Source: DATFQE01 sp963739085 (GTDB lineage Bacteria; Actinomycetota; Thermoleophilia; Gaiellales; Gaiellaceae). From it: a DNA stretch of 64,000 nucleotides. A model generated the notes under the pieces. The model did not search any database. It was not told the origin of the DNA and was given only the letters and a program-made list of their open reading frames with translations. This document shows, piece after piece, positions 27,952 to 39,540 of the stretch; positions within the stretch are counted from its first letter, which is position 1; each line of letters opens with the position of its first letter. The DNA is taken from contig CAVTZA010000007.1 in the NCBI GenBank assembly GCA_963739085.1, forward strand, positions 124,001 through 188,000, read 5' to 3'. Both the position numbers and the translations under genes were made by a program.

Positions 27952-28995
27952 CTAGGCGGTCGCGGCGGCGGGGATCCGCTGGGCGACGCGCTCGACCACG
28001 TCTGCGAGCCGGCAGCTGTACCCCCACTCGTTGTCGTACCAGCCGAGCACCTTGACCATCGTCCCGTTCGCCATCGTCGACTGGCCGTCGACGATCAGCG
28101 AGTGCGGGTTACCGACGATGTCGGAGGAGACGATCGCGTCCTCGGTGTACTCGACGATCCCGCTCCAGCGGTCCTGCCCTGCGGCCGACCGGAACGCGTC
28201 GTTGACCTCGTCCTTGCTCGCCTCGCGCGAGAGGACGCAAACGAGGTCGGTGATGCTGCCATCCGGCACGGGCACGCGCAGCGCGAGGCCGTCGAGCTTG
28301 CCCTTCAGCTCGGGGATGACGAGGGACGTCGCCTTCGCGGCGCCCGTGGTCGAAGGGATGATGTTCACGGCCGCCGCGCGCATCCGCCGCAGATCGGGCT
28401 TGCCCTTGCGCGTCAGCGCGATCTGGTCCTGCAGCTGCTGCTCGGTCGTATACGCATGGGCCGTGGTCATGAAGCCCGACTCGATCCCGAAGGCGTCGAG
28501 GAGGACGCGTGCCATCGGTGCAACGCAGTTCGTCGTGCACGACGCGTTCGAGATCACGTCGTGCTGCTCGGGGTCGTACTGGTCGTCGTTCACGCCGAGC
28601 ACGACGGTGAGGTCGGGGTCGGTGGCGGGAGCCGAGATGATCACCTTCTTCGCGCCGGCCTCGATGTGCTTCGCGGCGCTCTCGCGATCGGTGAAGAAGC
28701 CCGTCGACTCGACCACGACCTCCACGCCGAGGTCGGACCAGGGCAGTGCGGCCGGGTCGCGCTCGGACAGGATCTTGTAGCTCGTCCCGTCGACCGAGAT
28801 CTCACCGTCGCCGTGCGTGATCTCGGCGCCCAGCACGCCGTGGGTGGAGTCGTACTTGAGCACGTGCGCGAGCACGTCCGGTGACGCGAGGTCGTTGATC
28901 GCCACGACCTCGAAATCCGGGTCGCGCTTCAGGTAGGCGCGGAAGAAGTTGCGCCCGATTCGCCCGAATCCATTGATTCCAACCCGCGTCGCCAT
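27952..28995 (-). CDS. gap: Glyceraldehyde-3-phosphate dehydrogenase
   Basis: 347 aa from ATG 28993-28995, with GAGGGAGG-like sequence upstream. GINGFGRIGRN (NAD site), SNASCTTNC with the catalytic Cys, TTAHAYT with the catalytic His, and WYDNEWGYS are clear. Leads the operon gap-pgk-tpiA-gpmI. A promoter is expected in the 84-base gap before 29080, shared with the divergent hydrolase gene, but no convincing -10/-35 was picked. Confidence 0.97.
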   Translation of the reverse strand: MATRVGINGFGRIGRNFFRAYLKRDPDFEVVAINDLASPDVLAHVLKYDSTHGVLGAEITHGDGEISVDGTSYKILSERDPAALPWSDLGVEVVVESTGFFTDRESAAKHIEAGAKKVIISAPATDPDLTVVLGVNDDQYDPEQHDVISNASCTTNCVAPMARVLLDAFGIESGFMTTAHAYTTEQQLQDQIALTRKGKPDLRRMRAAAVNIIPSTTGAAKATSLVIPELKGKLDGLALRVPVPDGSITDLVCVLSREASKDEVNDAFRSAAGQDRWSGIVEYTEDAIVSSDIVGNPHSLIVDGQSTMANGTMVKVLGWYDNEWGYSCRLADVVERVAQRIPAAATA

Positions 28996-29079
28996 GCAGC
29001 CTCCCTCGTCGTAAACCGCCTCGAGTTTACTTCGTGCCTCGACGAGGACCGAGCGCGCAGGCGCCGAAGTCCGGGTGCG

Positions 29080-30603
29080 ATGACGAGGCTCGCCGCTTTC
29101 ACACTCGCGGCCGTCTGCGCGGCGCTGGCACTCGCGGGCCAAGCTGCCGCCGACCTCCAGATCGGCGTGGTCGAGGACGGCGTCAGGGGCGCTGAGCCCG
29201 CTCGGTTGCTCGACCGGATGGCCGACGTCGGGATGTCCGAGGTGCGCGTGACGATCTCCTGGGACCCCGGCGCGCCCACGACGATTCGCGAGCAGCAGGA
29301 CATCGAGCGCATGCTCCCGTTCGCTCAGGCGCGCGGGATCCGCGTGATCCTGTCGATCGATCTCGCGAGCCCGAGGGCGGTCGGCAACTCGGCGCCGGCC
29401 GCCGCGCAGTTCGCGGCGTTCACCGCGCAGGTCGCGCGGACGTTCCCGACCGTGAAGGACGTCATCGTCGGCAACGAGCCGAATCAGACGCGCTTCTGGC
29501 AACCGCAGTACAACCCCAACGGCTCGCCCGCGGCCTGCGTCGCCTACGAGCGGCTGCTCGCTGCCTCGTACGACGCGCTGAAGGCGGTCGACCCGGGAAT
29601 CGCGGTGATCGGCGTCGGCCTCTCTCCGCGCGGCAACGACAACCCGAAGGCCAAAGACAACGTGTCCCGGTCCCCGGTCGGCTGCCTGCGCGACATGGGC
29701 GCCGCCTACCGCGGCAGCGCCCGCCGCAAGCCGATCATGGACGAGCTCAGCTTCCACCCCTACCCGCGGTCGAACCGCGATGGGCTCCTCACGGGCTACC
29801 AGTGGCCGAACGCCGGCGTAGCCAACCTCGATCGCGTCAAGCAGGCGTTCTGGGACGCTTTTCATGGCACGCGCCAGCCCCTCTTCGCCGAGGGCGGCCG
29901 GTCGGGCGGGCTCAGGTTCAGGCTCGACGAGGTGGGCTGGCAGGTCCGGGTCGTCGACACGGCGGCTCACGCCTACCAAGGCACCGAGAACGTCCAGACG
30001 ACCGACGAGGCCCTGCAGACGCAGATCTACAGCGGCCTGATCCCCTATCTCGCGTGCGACCCGAGCGTGCGGTCGATCCTCTACTTCGGCCTCATCGACG
30101 AGCCGGTGCTCGAACGATGGCAGGCCGCGCTCCTCCGGGCAGACGGAAGCCAGCGCCCGGCCTACACGGCCGTCAAGGGCACGTTCGCGCAGACGAAGGG
30201 ACGCTGCCCCGGCCGGAACCGGGCCTGGCGGCACACGCAAACGGTCGTCGGGGCACGCTCGACATTTCCGCGGCCGAAGAGACCGCTGCCGGCGGCGAGC
30301 CGCTCCTGGTCTCTCAGTGTCAGGGCCGACGAGTCAGCTCGCTACCGCGCCGGCATCTTTCGCCTGAGCGGCCCCCGACTCGATCGCAGAGCCGTCACAC
30401 GTGCGCTCGCACGCAAACGCGGTGCCGTGCGCGCGGCCGGGTCGGCCAAGGCGTACACCACTCAGCGCGTCCGCTTCGCTCGGCGCCGGCTCACGCCGGG
30501 TTGGTACGCGTACGGTGTGCAGCTCTCCGCGGCCATGAACCCACAGCGGACGACGACCTTCCTCGGCCGGCCGTTCCGCGTCGGCAAGCCCGCGACGCGC
30601 TAG
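29080..30603 (+). CDS. Secreted glycoside-hydrolase-like protein, paralogue 2
   Basis: 507 aa: signal peptide (MTRLAAFTLAAVCAALALAG), then the same TIM-barrel-like order as paralogue 1: MADVGMSEVRVTISWDPGAPTT, VIVGNEPNQTRFWQPQYNPNG (acid/base Glu at about 133), LSPRGNDN, PIMDELSFHPYP, then LDEVGWQVRVV (presumed nucleophile Glu) and CDPSVRSILYFGLIDEP. The C-terminal domain (residues about 385-507) matches paralogue 1. Divergent from the gap operon. Substrate unknown. Confidence 0.75.
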   Translation: MTRLAAFTLAAVCAALALAGQAAADLQIGVVEDGVRGAEPARLLDRMADVGMSEVRVTISWDPGAPTTIREQQDIERMLPFAQARGIRVILSIDLASPRAVGNSAPAAAQFAAFTAQVARTFPTVKDVIVGNEPNQTRFWQPQYNPNGSPAACVAYERLLAASYDALKAVDPGIAVIGVGLSPRGNDNPKAKDNVSRSPVGCLRDMGAAYRGSARRKPIMDELSFHPYPRSNRDGLLTGYQWPNAGVANLDRVKQAFWDAFHGTRQPLFAEGGRSGGLRFRLDEVGWQVRVVDTAAHAYQGTENVQTTDEALQTQIYSGLIPYLACDPSVRSILYFGLIDEPVLERWQAALLRADGSQRPAYTAVKGTFAQTKGRCPGRNRAWRHTQTVVGARSTFPRPKRPLPAASRSWSLSVRADESARYRAGIFRLSGPRLDRRAVTRALARKRGAVRAAGSAKAYTTQRVRFARRRLTPGWYAYGVQLSAAMNPQRTTTFLGRPFRVGKPATR

Positions 30604-30814
30604 TCGAATCTCGCCACGCGTGTCGATAAGGCGGCGGGCCGGAGGGGAAGCTCCGAGGACGACCTCCCCCTCCAGTTGAACCGCGCTCCGGACCTTGGCG
30701 ACGGACGGGGTCTGAATCCGCCGCCGGACGAGCACAGACCCGCCGCTTGTCAGAGAGTATTGCGCACTTTGCGACGAGGCGACTAGGGGAGTTGTAAGTC
30801 ATATTCGCGGCGCT

Positions 30815-31735
30815 TTACCGCTCGGCAAGCCGGATCAGCTTGCGGACTCGCCGGTGTGCCGCCGCCTTGGTCGCAGGCGGTCGGCACTTGAGCGCGAGCT
30901 CCCTCAGCGGGAGCGAGGGATGGGTCAGGCGCAGCTCGGCGATCTCCTGCAACGCCGGTGACAGGCCCTCGAGCAGCCCCGCCTGCTCGAGCCTCCGAAC
31001 CGCCTCGAGCTGCTCGTGCGCCGCGCGGCTCGTGCGGACGAGGTTGGCGTGGTCGGCGTTGGCCAGGCGGTTGGCGCGTGCCTTGGCCTCGCCCATGACC
31101 ACCTGCTCCTGGAAGACGAGCACCGCGTCGCTCGCCCCCGCGACCGCCAGCACATCGCCGATCGCCTCCGAGCCGCGTGCGTAAGCGAGCGCGTGGCCCC
31201 GCCGCTCGACGGCGTGCAGCGTGACTCCTTCGGCCGAAGCGACCTGGACGAGGAAGTCGGCGCCGGCCTTGCCGGTCGTCCGCAGCTCCAGGTGCGGCGC
31301 CCGGGGCCCGCTCAGCGAGCCGCCGCCCAGGAGCGCACCACGAAGGTAGGACGAGCGGCAGCAGCTTCTGCCGACGACGCGCTTGGGCGGCCGTTCGAGC
31401 GGCGCGAGCGCGGCGGTGAGCACACCCGCCTCGTTCAGCACCTGGAGCGCCCGGTTCGTCCCGTCGACGTGGATCTGGTAGCGCGTGGCGCGATCGAACG
31501 CCCGGCGCCGGTAGGTGCGGATCTCTGACTCCACCCCGAACTCGCGCAGGAGGCTGAACGCGCGGCGAGCCACCGCGGGGCTCGAGACGTCGAGGTGGAG
31601 CGAGACCGCGCCCCGTCCCCGCAGGTGCACCGCCCCCGCACTGTGGAAGAGCGCCGACAGCTCGGCCAGCCGACAGCACTCCCGCCGCGGCGCGATCGCG
31701 GCGAGCTCGTTACGGAGGTCATTCGAGAGCGCCAT
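30815..31735 (-). CDS. whiA: Sporulation/cell-division regulator WhiA
   Basis: 306 aa. N-terminal LAGLIDADG-like fold (RRECCRLAELSALFHSAGAVHLRG, RSCCRSSYLRGALLGGGSLS) and C-terminal DNA-binding helix-turn-helix (LEGLSPALQEIAELRLTHPSLPLRELA). In streptomycetes WhiA activates ftsZ and other division genes; in non-sporulating bacteria it links division and chromosome segregation. In many Gram-positives it sits in rapZ-yvcK-whiA next to gap; here only the neighbourhood with gap and uvrC remains. Overlaps the alkyltransferase gene by 17 bases. Confidence 0.92.
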   Translation of the reverse strand: MALSNDLRNELAAIAPRRECCRLAELSALFHSAGAVHLRGRGAVSLHLDVSSPAVARRAFSLLREFGVESEIRTYRRRAFDRATRYQIHVDGTNRALQVLNEAGVLTAALAPLERPPKRVVGRSCCRSSYLRGALLGGGSLSGPRAPHLELRTTGKAGADFLVQVASAEGVTLHAVERRGHALAYARGSEAIGDVLAVAGASDAVLVFQEQVVMGEAKARANRLANADHANLVRTSRAAHEQLEAVRRLEQAGLLEGLSPALQEIAELRLTHPSLPLRELALKCRPPATKAAAHRRVRKLIRLAER

Positions 31736-32234
31736 GCCACCCCTCCATCGCCAGGAGCCGGCGCTTGTAGTCGAGCCCGAGCGAGCCGTACGACCCGAGC
31801 CCGTCCGAGCCCACGACCCGATGGCACGGGACGACGATCGCGAAGCGGTTGCGAGCGCAGAACGAGCCGGCCGCACGCGCGGCCCGCCGCCGCCCCGCCA
31901 GCTCGGCGAGCTCGCCGTAGCTGACGACCTCTCCGCGCGGGAGCGCACGCAGGACCTCGGCCATCCGCCGCCCGAACGGCGTCTCCTCCTCGAGGTCGAT
32001 CTCGACGTCGTCGAAGGAGACGTCCTTGCCCGCGAAGTACGCGGCGAAGCGCCCGGCGAGGTCGCGTGCCCGCGGGGGAACCTCCCGGTTCCCCCGAAAC
32101 CCCCTCCCCTGGTCCGCTCCGCGGACAGGTCGCTTCGCGACCGGATGCATCGCCCAGAGCAAACGGTCGCCCTCGAGCCAGAGCTCCCCCACGCCCCAGC
32201 TCTTCGCCTCGTAGCGCACGCACGTCGGCGCCAT
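31719..32234 (-). CDS. ogt: Methylated-DNA--[protein]-cysteine S-methyltransferase
   Basis: 171 aa from ATG 32232-32234. Helix-turn-helix GEVVSYGELAELAGRRRAARAAG, then the active site VVPCHRVVGSDG with the acceptor cysteine, and GSYGSLGLDYKRRLLAMEG at the end. Removes alkyl groups from O6-alkylguanine by stoichiometric transfer to Cys. Overlaps whiA by 17 bases. The N-terminal half is poorly conserved, as is usual. Confidence 0.9.
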   Translation of the reverse strand: MAPTCVRYEAKSWGVGELWLEGDRLLWAMHPVAKRPVRGADQGRGFRGNREVPPRARDLAGRFAAYFAGKDVSFDDVEIDLEEETPFGRRMAEVLRALPRGEVVSYGELAELAGRRRAARAAGSFCARNRFAIVVPCHRVVGSDGLGSYGSLGLDYKRRLLAMEGWHGALE

Positions 32235-32259
32235 ACGCGTCCAATCTACAATCGGCCCC

Positions 32260-33926
<1,667 letters not shown>

Positions 33927-33930
<4 letters not shown>

Positions 33931-35024
33931 CCGCCGTCGGCCTGCAGGAACGAGAGCAGCGTGTCCGACAGCGGCGCGAGCCGCTCGACGTCGACGCTGT
34001 ACAGCACGTAGTAGCCGTCCCGCCTCGTCGTGAGCACACCCGCCTGAGCGAGCTGTCGCAGGTGCTTGGAGAGGCCGGCCTCGGTGATCCCGACGAGCGG
34101 CGCGAGCTCCTGCGTCGAGCGCGGACGTTCGGCGATCAGCCGCAACGCCCTCAGCCGCGTGTCGTCAGCGAGCGCCCGGAGGACGCGTACGAGGTCGGCT
34201 GACGGAATCCGCGGCCGCGCGTCGGCGATCACGAACGAGGCCGGATAGACGATGCTCAGCGGCCACGGCGCATCGCAGTTCACGCGCACGTGCGGCCAGA
34301 CGAACGCGCTCGGGACGAGCAGCAGCCGGTCGGTCTCGGTCACCTCCACGCGGTGCTCGTGCGGGACGTCGAGGCCGAACTCCTCGCGCGCCGGGTCGAC
34401 GCGAAGCCGGCGCGAGAGCCCCTGCAGGAATGCGTACACACCGTCCGCGGCGATCACCCGGCCCGCGTCGGTGACGGCCGCGGCGAGTCGCGGCTCCAGG
34501 TGCTCCCACTCCTCGGCGAACGCCGCGTTCCAGTAGTCGCGGAGGAGCTCGGTGAAGCCGCTGACCAGTGCCTGCGGGTCGTCGAAGACGAGCGCGGTGA
34601 GCTCGGCGCTGGCGCCGAGGAATGCGCTCTGCTCGAGCGCAAGCTGCCGCACGGCCGGATCGTCGAGGAGCGCCGTGTCGTGCCGGCCCTCGTGGTCGTA
34701 TAGCGGTCGCAGGAACTCGAGCCCGAGCGTCTCCCGGTCGAGCCCCTCCAGGTGCTCGAGCTCCTCCTCGAAGCTACGGAAGCCCGAGTCCGCGGTGGGC
34801 GCAAGGAAGTCCGGCATCGTCCGGCGGTAGACGAAGGCGAAGTCGGCGACGCGCCGCCGGAGCGCGGCCGGGAGCGTGCGCATGCGGCGAACCCACTCGT
34901 GCTGTAGGGGGTGGTGCTTCGGCTCGCTCAGCACGTGGAGGCTCAGCACCGCCTCCAGCACCGGCGAGTACGCGAACGCAAGCCGGTCGAGGCCGTGAGC
35001 CGGGACGTGGAAGCGGATCGCCAC
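33927..35024 (-). CDS. ArsR/SmtB-like helix-turn-helix regulator with DUF5937-like N-terminal domain
   Basis: 365 aa. A 270-residue N-terminal domain of unknown ligand (RFHVPAHGLDRLAFAYSPVLEAVLSLHVL at the start) is followed by an ArsR-type winged helix: LVRVLRALADDTRLRALRLIAERPRSTQELAPLVGITEAGLSKHLRQLAQAGVLTTRRDGYYVLYSV. This architecture is common in actinobacteria; the effector is unknown. No ArsR metal-binding CxC motif is visible. Adjacent to the cupredoxin-like gene, which it might control. Confidence 0.85.
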
Positions 35025-35056
35025 CGATTTCCTTTCTGGCGAAAGAGTTGACTGCC

Positions 35057-35784
35057 ATGGTGACGGCGCGGCAGCCTCCGGTCAACGTGTCGGTCCGCCG
35101 CCGTATCGCGATCCTGTTCGGGGCCTCCGCGTCGCCCTCGGGCTCGCCATCGCCGGCTTCGCCGGCAGCTCCCAGAACCCGACGCTCATCGGGTTCGTCG
35201 GCACGAACGACGGCTTCGACATCGGGCTCACCGACGCGAGCGGCGCGCCGATCACCCGCATCGCGCCCGGGACGTACACGTTCCTGATCCGCGACCGCTC
35301 GCACATCCACAACTTCCACTTCGCGAGCAACGAGGACCGCACGGTCGACTTCCGCACCGAGCTCGACTTCGTCGGCGAGCAGAGCTTCACCGTCACGCTG
35401 CAGGCCGACACGCGGTACGCGTACGCCTGCGAGCCGCACTGGCAGACGATGAACGGCGAGCTGTTCACGAGCGCCGGCTCGAGCCCGCCCCCGGCGCCCC
35501 CGCCGCCACCGGCGCCCAAGCCCAGGGCGAAGACGCTCCGCGCCGGCGTCACCGCCGGCGGGACCGCCTACGTGTCGGCTCGGGCCGTGAAGGCCGGCCG
35601 TTACCGCATCGTCGTCCGGGACGCGTCGAAGCGTCGCAACTTCCACCTCGCGGGCCCAGGCGTGAACCGGCGCACGACCGCGGCGTTCAAGGGGACGGCG
35701 ACGTGGACCGTCCGCCTCGGGCGCGGCGCGTATCGCTTCGGCAGCGACCCCGAGCCGCTCGAGGGCCGCCTTCGCGTGCGCTAG
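35057..35784 (+). CDS. Secreted cupredoxin-like beta-sandwich protein (one frameshift)
   Basis: Start ATG 35057 with basic N-terminus and hydrophobic signal; the frame changes near 35120 and resumes with ALGLAIAGFAGSSQNPTL. Then a cupredoxin-like domain (FLIRDRSHIHNFHF, ADTRYAYACEPHWQTMNGEL: His, Cys and His placed as type 1 copper ligands), a Pro-rich linker and a second, shorter beta domain (YRIVVRDASKRRNFHLAGPG) without the Cys. It may be an electron carrier or a copper-binding surface protein. Convergent with uvrC, overlapping by four bases. Confidence 0.65.
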
Positions 35785-37640
35785 GCCCGTCCGGCCTTGT
35801 GCAGCTGCCCGTAGATCGAGCGCGCGGTCTTGGCCGGGATGCCGGGGACGCCCTCGAGCTCCTCCTGCGTCGCGGCGAGGAAGCGTTCCGCCGAGCCGAA
35901 GTGGCGGAGCAGGGCTCGCCGCCGCGCCGGGCCGACGCCCGGGAGCTCGTCGAAGATCGACTCGCGCGCCTTCGCGTCGCGGCGCTGGCGGTGGAAGCCG
36001 AGCGCGAAGCGGTGCGCCTCGTCGCGGATCCGCTGCAGGAGCTGGAGCCCCGGCGAGTGGCGTGAGAGCACGATCGGCTCGGCACGGTCGGGGACGTAGA
36101 CCTCCTCCTCGCGCTTGGCGAGCGCGATCACCGCGACGCGGGGCAGGTCGAACGCCTGCATCGCTCCGAGCGCCGCCGACAGCTGGCCCCGGCCACCATC
36201 GATGACGACGAGGTTCGGGACCGAAGAGAACGACTCGTCGTACTCCTCGTCGGCGACGTCGCGCAGCCGCGCGAACCGTCTCGACACCACCTCCGCCATC
36301 GCGGAGAAGTCGTCCGGGCCCTGGTCGAGGCCGCGCACGCCGAACTTGCGGTAGTGCGCCTTCTTGGGCACCGCGTCCTGGAAGACGACCATCGAGCCGA
36401 CCGGCGACTCCGCCTGGATGTTCGAGATGTCGTAGCACTCGATCCGCAGCGGCAGCGCCTCCAGGTTGAGGCATTCCCGCAGCTCCTCGAGCGCCTCCAC
36501 CCGTCGCAGCCGCGAGCGCTCGGCGGCCGCCTCCTCGTGCTCGATCGCCAGCCGGGCGTTCTGGGTCGCCATCTCCTGCAGCCGGCGTTTCTCACCCCGC
36601 TCGGCGACGCGGACCTCGACCCGCGACCCGCGCCGGTCGGAGAGGAACTGCGCGATCGCGGTGGTGTCGCCGGCCTCGGCCGGGACGACGATCTGCGGCG
36701 GCACGCTCGGCGTCGACCCGTAGTACTCGAGCAGGAAGGCCTCCAGTACCGTGGCCGGGTCCTGCCCCTCGACGTTTTCGAGGTGGAATGCGTACCGGTC
36801 GATCAGCCGGCCGTCGCGGAGCGGAAACACCTGCACGGCGGCGCGATCGCCCTCGAGCGCGAACCCGATCACGTCCACGTCGCCTGTCGCGCGCCGGTCG
36901 GCCGCCTGGCGCTCAGCGAGGTGGCGGACGGCAAAGAGCCGGTTCCGATTACGCGCGGCTTCCTCGAAGCGCTCGCCGGCGGCCGCCTCCTTCATCTTCT
37001 GCTCGAGCTGGCGCTGGATCGGCCGAGTCTCCCCGGAGAGGAACTCGATCACGCCGTCGATGATCTCGCGGTAGGCCTCCTTGGAGACATAGCCCACGCA
37101 CGGGGCCAGGCACCGCTCGATGTGGTAGTCGAGGCACGGAATCCCGGAATGGCGCCCCGGCTGCGGGCCCTCGCACGGCCGGTACGGGAAGACCCGGTTG
37201 AGGACGTCGAGCGTCTCGCGCACCTTCTTCGCGTTCGCGTACGGGCCGAAGTAGACGACTCCGCGCCGGTGCCGCTCGCGGGTGAACATCACTCGCGGGT
37301 AGTCGTCGTCGACGGTCACGGCGATGTACGGGAACGACTTGTCGTCGCGGAGCTTGACGTTGAACGGCGGGCGGTGGCGCTTGACGAGGTTCTGCTCGAG
37401 GTGGAGCGCCTCGACCTCGTTCGTGGTCACGATCACCTCGAGATCGGCGATGTGCTCCGGCAGCTGCGCCTGTGCGTACTTCCGGATGCCCTTCTGGAAG
37501 TAGCTCCGCACGCGCGGCCGGAGGGACTTCGCCTTGCCGATGTAGAGGACGCGGCCGCTGTCGTCCCGGAAGATGTAGACGCCCGGCCGCGCGGGGACGC
37601 TCTTCAGCTTCTGCTCGAGCTCTTCTGCCACGTCGGCCAC
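35781..37640 (-). CDS. uvrC: Excinuclease ABC subunit C
   Basis: 619 aa if begun at GTG 37638-37640 (VADVAEELEQKLKSV); GTG 37629-37631 is an alternative. N-terminal GIY-YIG nuclease (GVYIFRDDSGRVLYIGKAKSL), the Cys-containing segment (CLDYHIERCLAPCVGYV), UVR motif (QLEQKMKEAAAGERFEEAA), RNase H-like endonuclease (ECYDISNIQ, VVIDGGRGQL), and a C-terminal helix-hairpin-helix (DELPGVGPARRRALLRHF). Makes both incisions in nucleotide excision repair with UvrAB. The long frame upstream of 37640 is an artefact of GC bias. Confidence 0.95.
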   Translation of the reverse strand: MADVAEELEQKLKSVPARPGVYIFRDDSGRVLYIGKAKSLRPRVRSYFQKGIRKYAQAQLPEHIADLEVIVTTNEVEALHLEQNLVKRHRPPFNVKLRDDKSFPYIAVTVDDDYPRVMFTRERHRRGVVYFGPYANAKKVRETLDVLNRVFPYRPCEGPQPGRHSGIPCLDYHIERCLAPCVGYVSKEAYREIIDGVIEFLSGETRPIQRQLEQKMKEAAAGERFEEAARNRNRLFAVRHLAERQAADRRATGDVDVIGFALEGDRAAVQVFPLRDGRLIDRYAFHLENVEGQDPATVLEAFLLEYYGSTPSVPPQIVVPAEAGDTTAIAQFLSDRRGSRVEVRVAERGEKRRLQEMATQNARLAIEHEEAAAERSRLRRVEALEELRECLNLEALPLRIECYDISNIQAESPVGSMVVFQDAVPKKAHYRKFGVRGLDQGPDDFSAMAEVVSRRFARLRDVADEEYDESFSSVPNLVVIDGGRGQLSAALGAMQAFDLPRVAVIALAKREEEVYVPDRAEPIVLSRHSPGLQLLQRIRDEAHRFALGFHRQRRDAKARESIFDELPGVGPARRRALLRHFGSAERFLAATQEELEGVPGIPAKTARSIYGQLHKAGRA

Positions 37641-37665
37641 CGTAGCCAGGCTAGTCTGCCCGGCC

Positions 37666-38808
37666 GTGTTCAGGGGTCTGGCTCTGGCCGTCGTCGTCCT
37701 CGCGCTCGCCGCCGGCTGCGGCGGCGGGAGCGGCGACCGCGACTTCCTCGTCGGGGTCGTCGAGGACTCGACGCGGCAGCCGGACGCGGCGGCTGCGAAA
37801 GAGCGGGTCCAGGCGATCAAGGACGCCGGCTTCGACGCTATCCGGATCACCTCGATCTGGACGCCGGGGGCGCGCGAGCCCTCGCCGGACGAGCTCCGCG
37901 TCCTGCGAAACGTGGCCGAGGCGAGCGAGAGCCTCGACCTCCGGCTGTTCATCGCCGTGTACCAGGCAGGCAGTGCGACGACTCCGCGGACCGAGACCGA
38001 CCGCGCGGACTTCGCGGCCTACGCCGCGTCGCTCGCGAGACAGCTGCCGACCCGCGACTTCATCATCGGCAACGAGCCCAACCTCAACCGCTTCTGGCTG
38101 CCGCAGTTCGGTCCCGGCGGCGAGGACCTCGCCGCCCAGGACTACGAGCTGCTCCTCGCCGAGACCTACGACGCGCTCAAGGCCGTGTCGGACGACGTCA
38201 ACGTCCTCGGCGGCGCGCTCGCTCCGCGCGGCAGTGACCGCCCCGATCTGGCGCGTGACACGCACTCGCCCACCGCGTTCATCCGCGACCTCGGCATCGC
38301 GTACCGGCAGAGCGGCCGCGACAAGCCGATCATGGACATGCTCGCCTACCACCCCTACGAGACGAACTCGAGCGTGCCGCCGGGCAACCCGCATCCGGAA
38401 TCCACGACGATCACGCTCGGCGACTACGACCGCCTGCGTGCCCTGCTCGGCGAGGCCTTCGACGGCACGGCCCAGGAGGGTGAGGACCTGCCGATCCTCT
38501 ACACGGAGTTCGGCGTCGAGTCGCGCATCCCGCCGGACAAGCAGTCGCTCTACGAGGGCAAGGAGTTCGCCTCGGTGAAACCGGTGACCGAGGACGTCCA
38601 GGCCGACCACTACGTGAAGGCGATCGATATCGCGGCCTGCCAGGAGACCGTGATCGGGATCCTGCTCTTCCACCTCTTCGACGAGATCGACCTGCGCGGC
38701 TGGCAGTCGGGGATCCGCTACGTCGACGACACGCCGAAGGCGAGCTATGAGCGGGTAAAGCAGGCCGCGGAGGATGCGAGGGCGGGCAAGGTCGACTGCG
38801 GGGACTAG
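37666..38808 (+). CDS. Glycoside-hydrolase-like lipoprotein, paralogue 3
   Basis: 380 aa from GTG 37666. A lipobox LAAGC at Cys18 marks a lipid anchor, unlike the two secreted paralogues. The same clan GH-A pattern follows: IRITSIWTPGA, FIIGNEPNLNRFWLPQFG (acid/base Glu at about 137), LAPRGSD, PIMDMLAYHPY and LPILYTEFGVES (presumed nucleophile Glu). It ends after the barrel, lacking the extra C-terminal domain of the other two. Divergent from uvrC, 25 bases apart. Confidence 0.78.
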   Translation: MFRGLALAVVVLALAAGCGGGSGDRDFLVGVVEDSTRQPDAAAAKERVQAIKDAGFDAIRITSIWTPGAREPSPDELRVLRNVAEASESLDLRLFIAVYQAGSATTPRTETDRADFAAYAASLARQLPTRDFIIGNEPNLNRFWLPQFGPGGEDLAAQDYELLLAETYDALKAVSDDVNVLGGALAPRGSDRPDLARDTHSPTAFIRDLGIAYRQSGRDKPIMDMLAYHPYETNSSVPPGNPHPESTTITLGDYDRLRALLGEAFDGTAQEGEDLPILYTEFGVESRIPPDKQSLYEGKEFASVKPVTEDVQADHYVKAIDIAACQETVIGILLFHLFDEIDLRGWQSGIRYVDDTPKASYERVKQAAEDARAGKVDCGD

Positions 38809-38818
38809 GCTTAGTTCG

Positions 38819-39511
38819 GTGAGCGGTCAGTACGTCTCATACGGCTTCTACAAGGTCGATTCGGGCTGGCGCCGGCTTCCGGTCGAGGAGCGCGCGGCGA
38901 TGAAGGACGCCTTCGCGGACGTCGTCGAGAGCTGGGCCGAGCGGATGGACGGGCTACGCGCCTACTCGACCGCCGGTGTCCGGCCCGACTGCGACTTCTT
39001 CCTCTGGAAGATCACCCAGCGCTACGAGGACCTCGGCGAGCTCGGAGCCGAGCTCAACGCGTCGCCGCTCTCCGGCTGGCTCACGACGCCGTACTCCTAT
39101 CTCGCGACCACGAAGCCGTCGCAGTACACCAGCGCGCGGAAGGCGAGGAAGGTCGTCCCGCGCGGCCATCCGTATCTCGTCGTCTATCCGTTCGTGAAGG
39201 TGCGGGCCTGGTACGCCCTGCCCGAGGAGCAGCGCCAGCGCGCCATGGACGAGCACATCGCCATCGGCGCCCGCTTCGCGACGATCCAGAACCACACGAC
39301 GTACTCGTTCGGCATCGACGACCAGGAGTTCATGACCGCGTTCGAGTGCGAGGAGCCCGCGGACTTCATGCACCTGATGCTCACGCTCCGCGACACCGAG
39401 GCCTCCCGCTACACCGAGCGCGACACGCCGATCTTCGTCGGGCAGTCGATGCCGATCCGTGAGGCGCTCGACGCCCTGGACGGCAGGGGCGCCCGGGTCG
39501 AGGCGACCTAG
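38819..39511 (+). CDS. hemQ: Coproheme decarboxylase (chlorite-dismutase-like HemQ)
   Basis: 230 aa from GTG 38819. Two ferredoxin-like repeats with the Gram-positive HemQ pattern: YGFYKVDSGWRRLP, DFFLWKI, YSYLATTKPSQYT, PYLVVYPFVKVRAWYALP and MDEHIAIG (region of the proximal heme His), then NHTTYSFGIDDQEFM. Converts coproheme III to heme b by two oxidative decarboxylations, the last step of the coproporphyrin-dependent pathway used by Gram-positive bacteria. The distal Arg of true chlorite dismutases is not evident. No other heme genes in the window. Confidence 0.92.
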   Translation: MSGQYVSYGFYKVDSGWRRLPVEERAAMKDAFADVVESWAERMDGLRAYSTAGVRPDCDFFLWKITQRYEDLGELGAELNASPLSGWLTTPYSYLATTKPSQYTSARKARKVVPRGHPYLVVYPFVKVRAWYALPEEQRQRAMDEHIAIGARFATIQNHTTYSFGIDDQEFMTAFECEEPADFMHLMLTLRDTEASRYTERDTPIFVGQSMPIREALDALDGRGARVEAT

Positions 39512-39540
39512 CTCCTTCCGCCTGTCCCCTGGGCGGTCGT

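Noticed and set aside
26074..28884. 936-codon plus-strand frame over the glycolytic operon
   Set aside because: Antisense shadow of gap, pgk, tpiA and gpmI.
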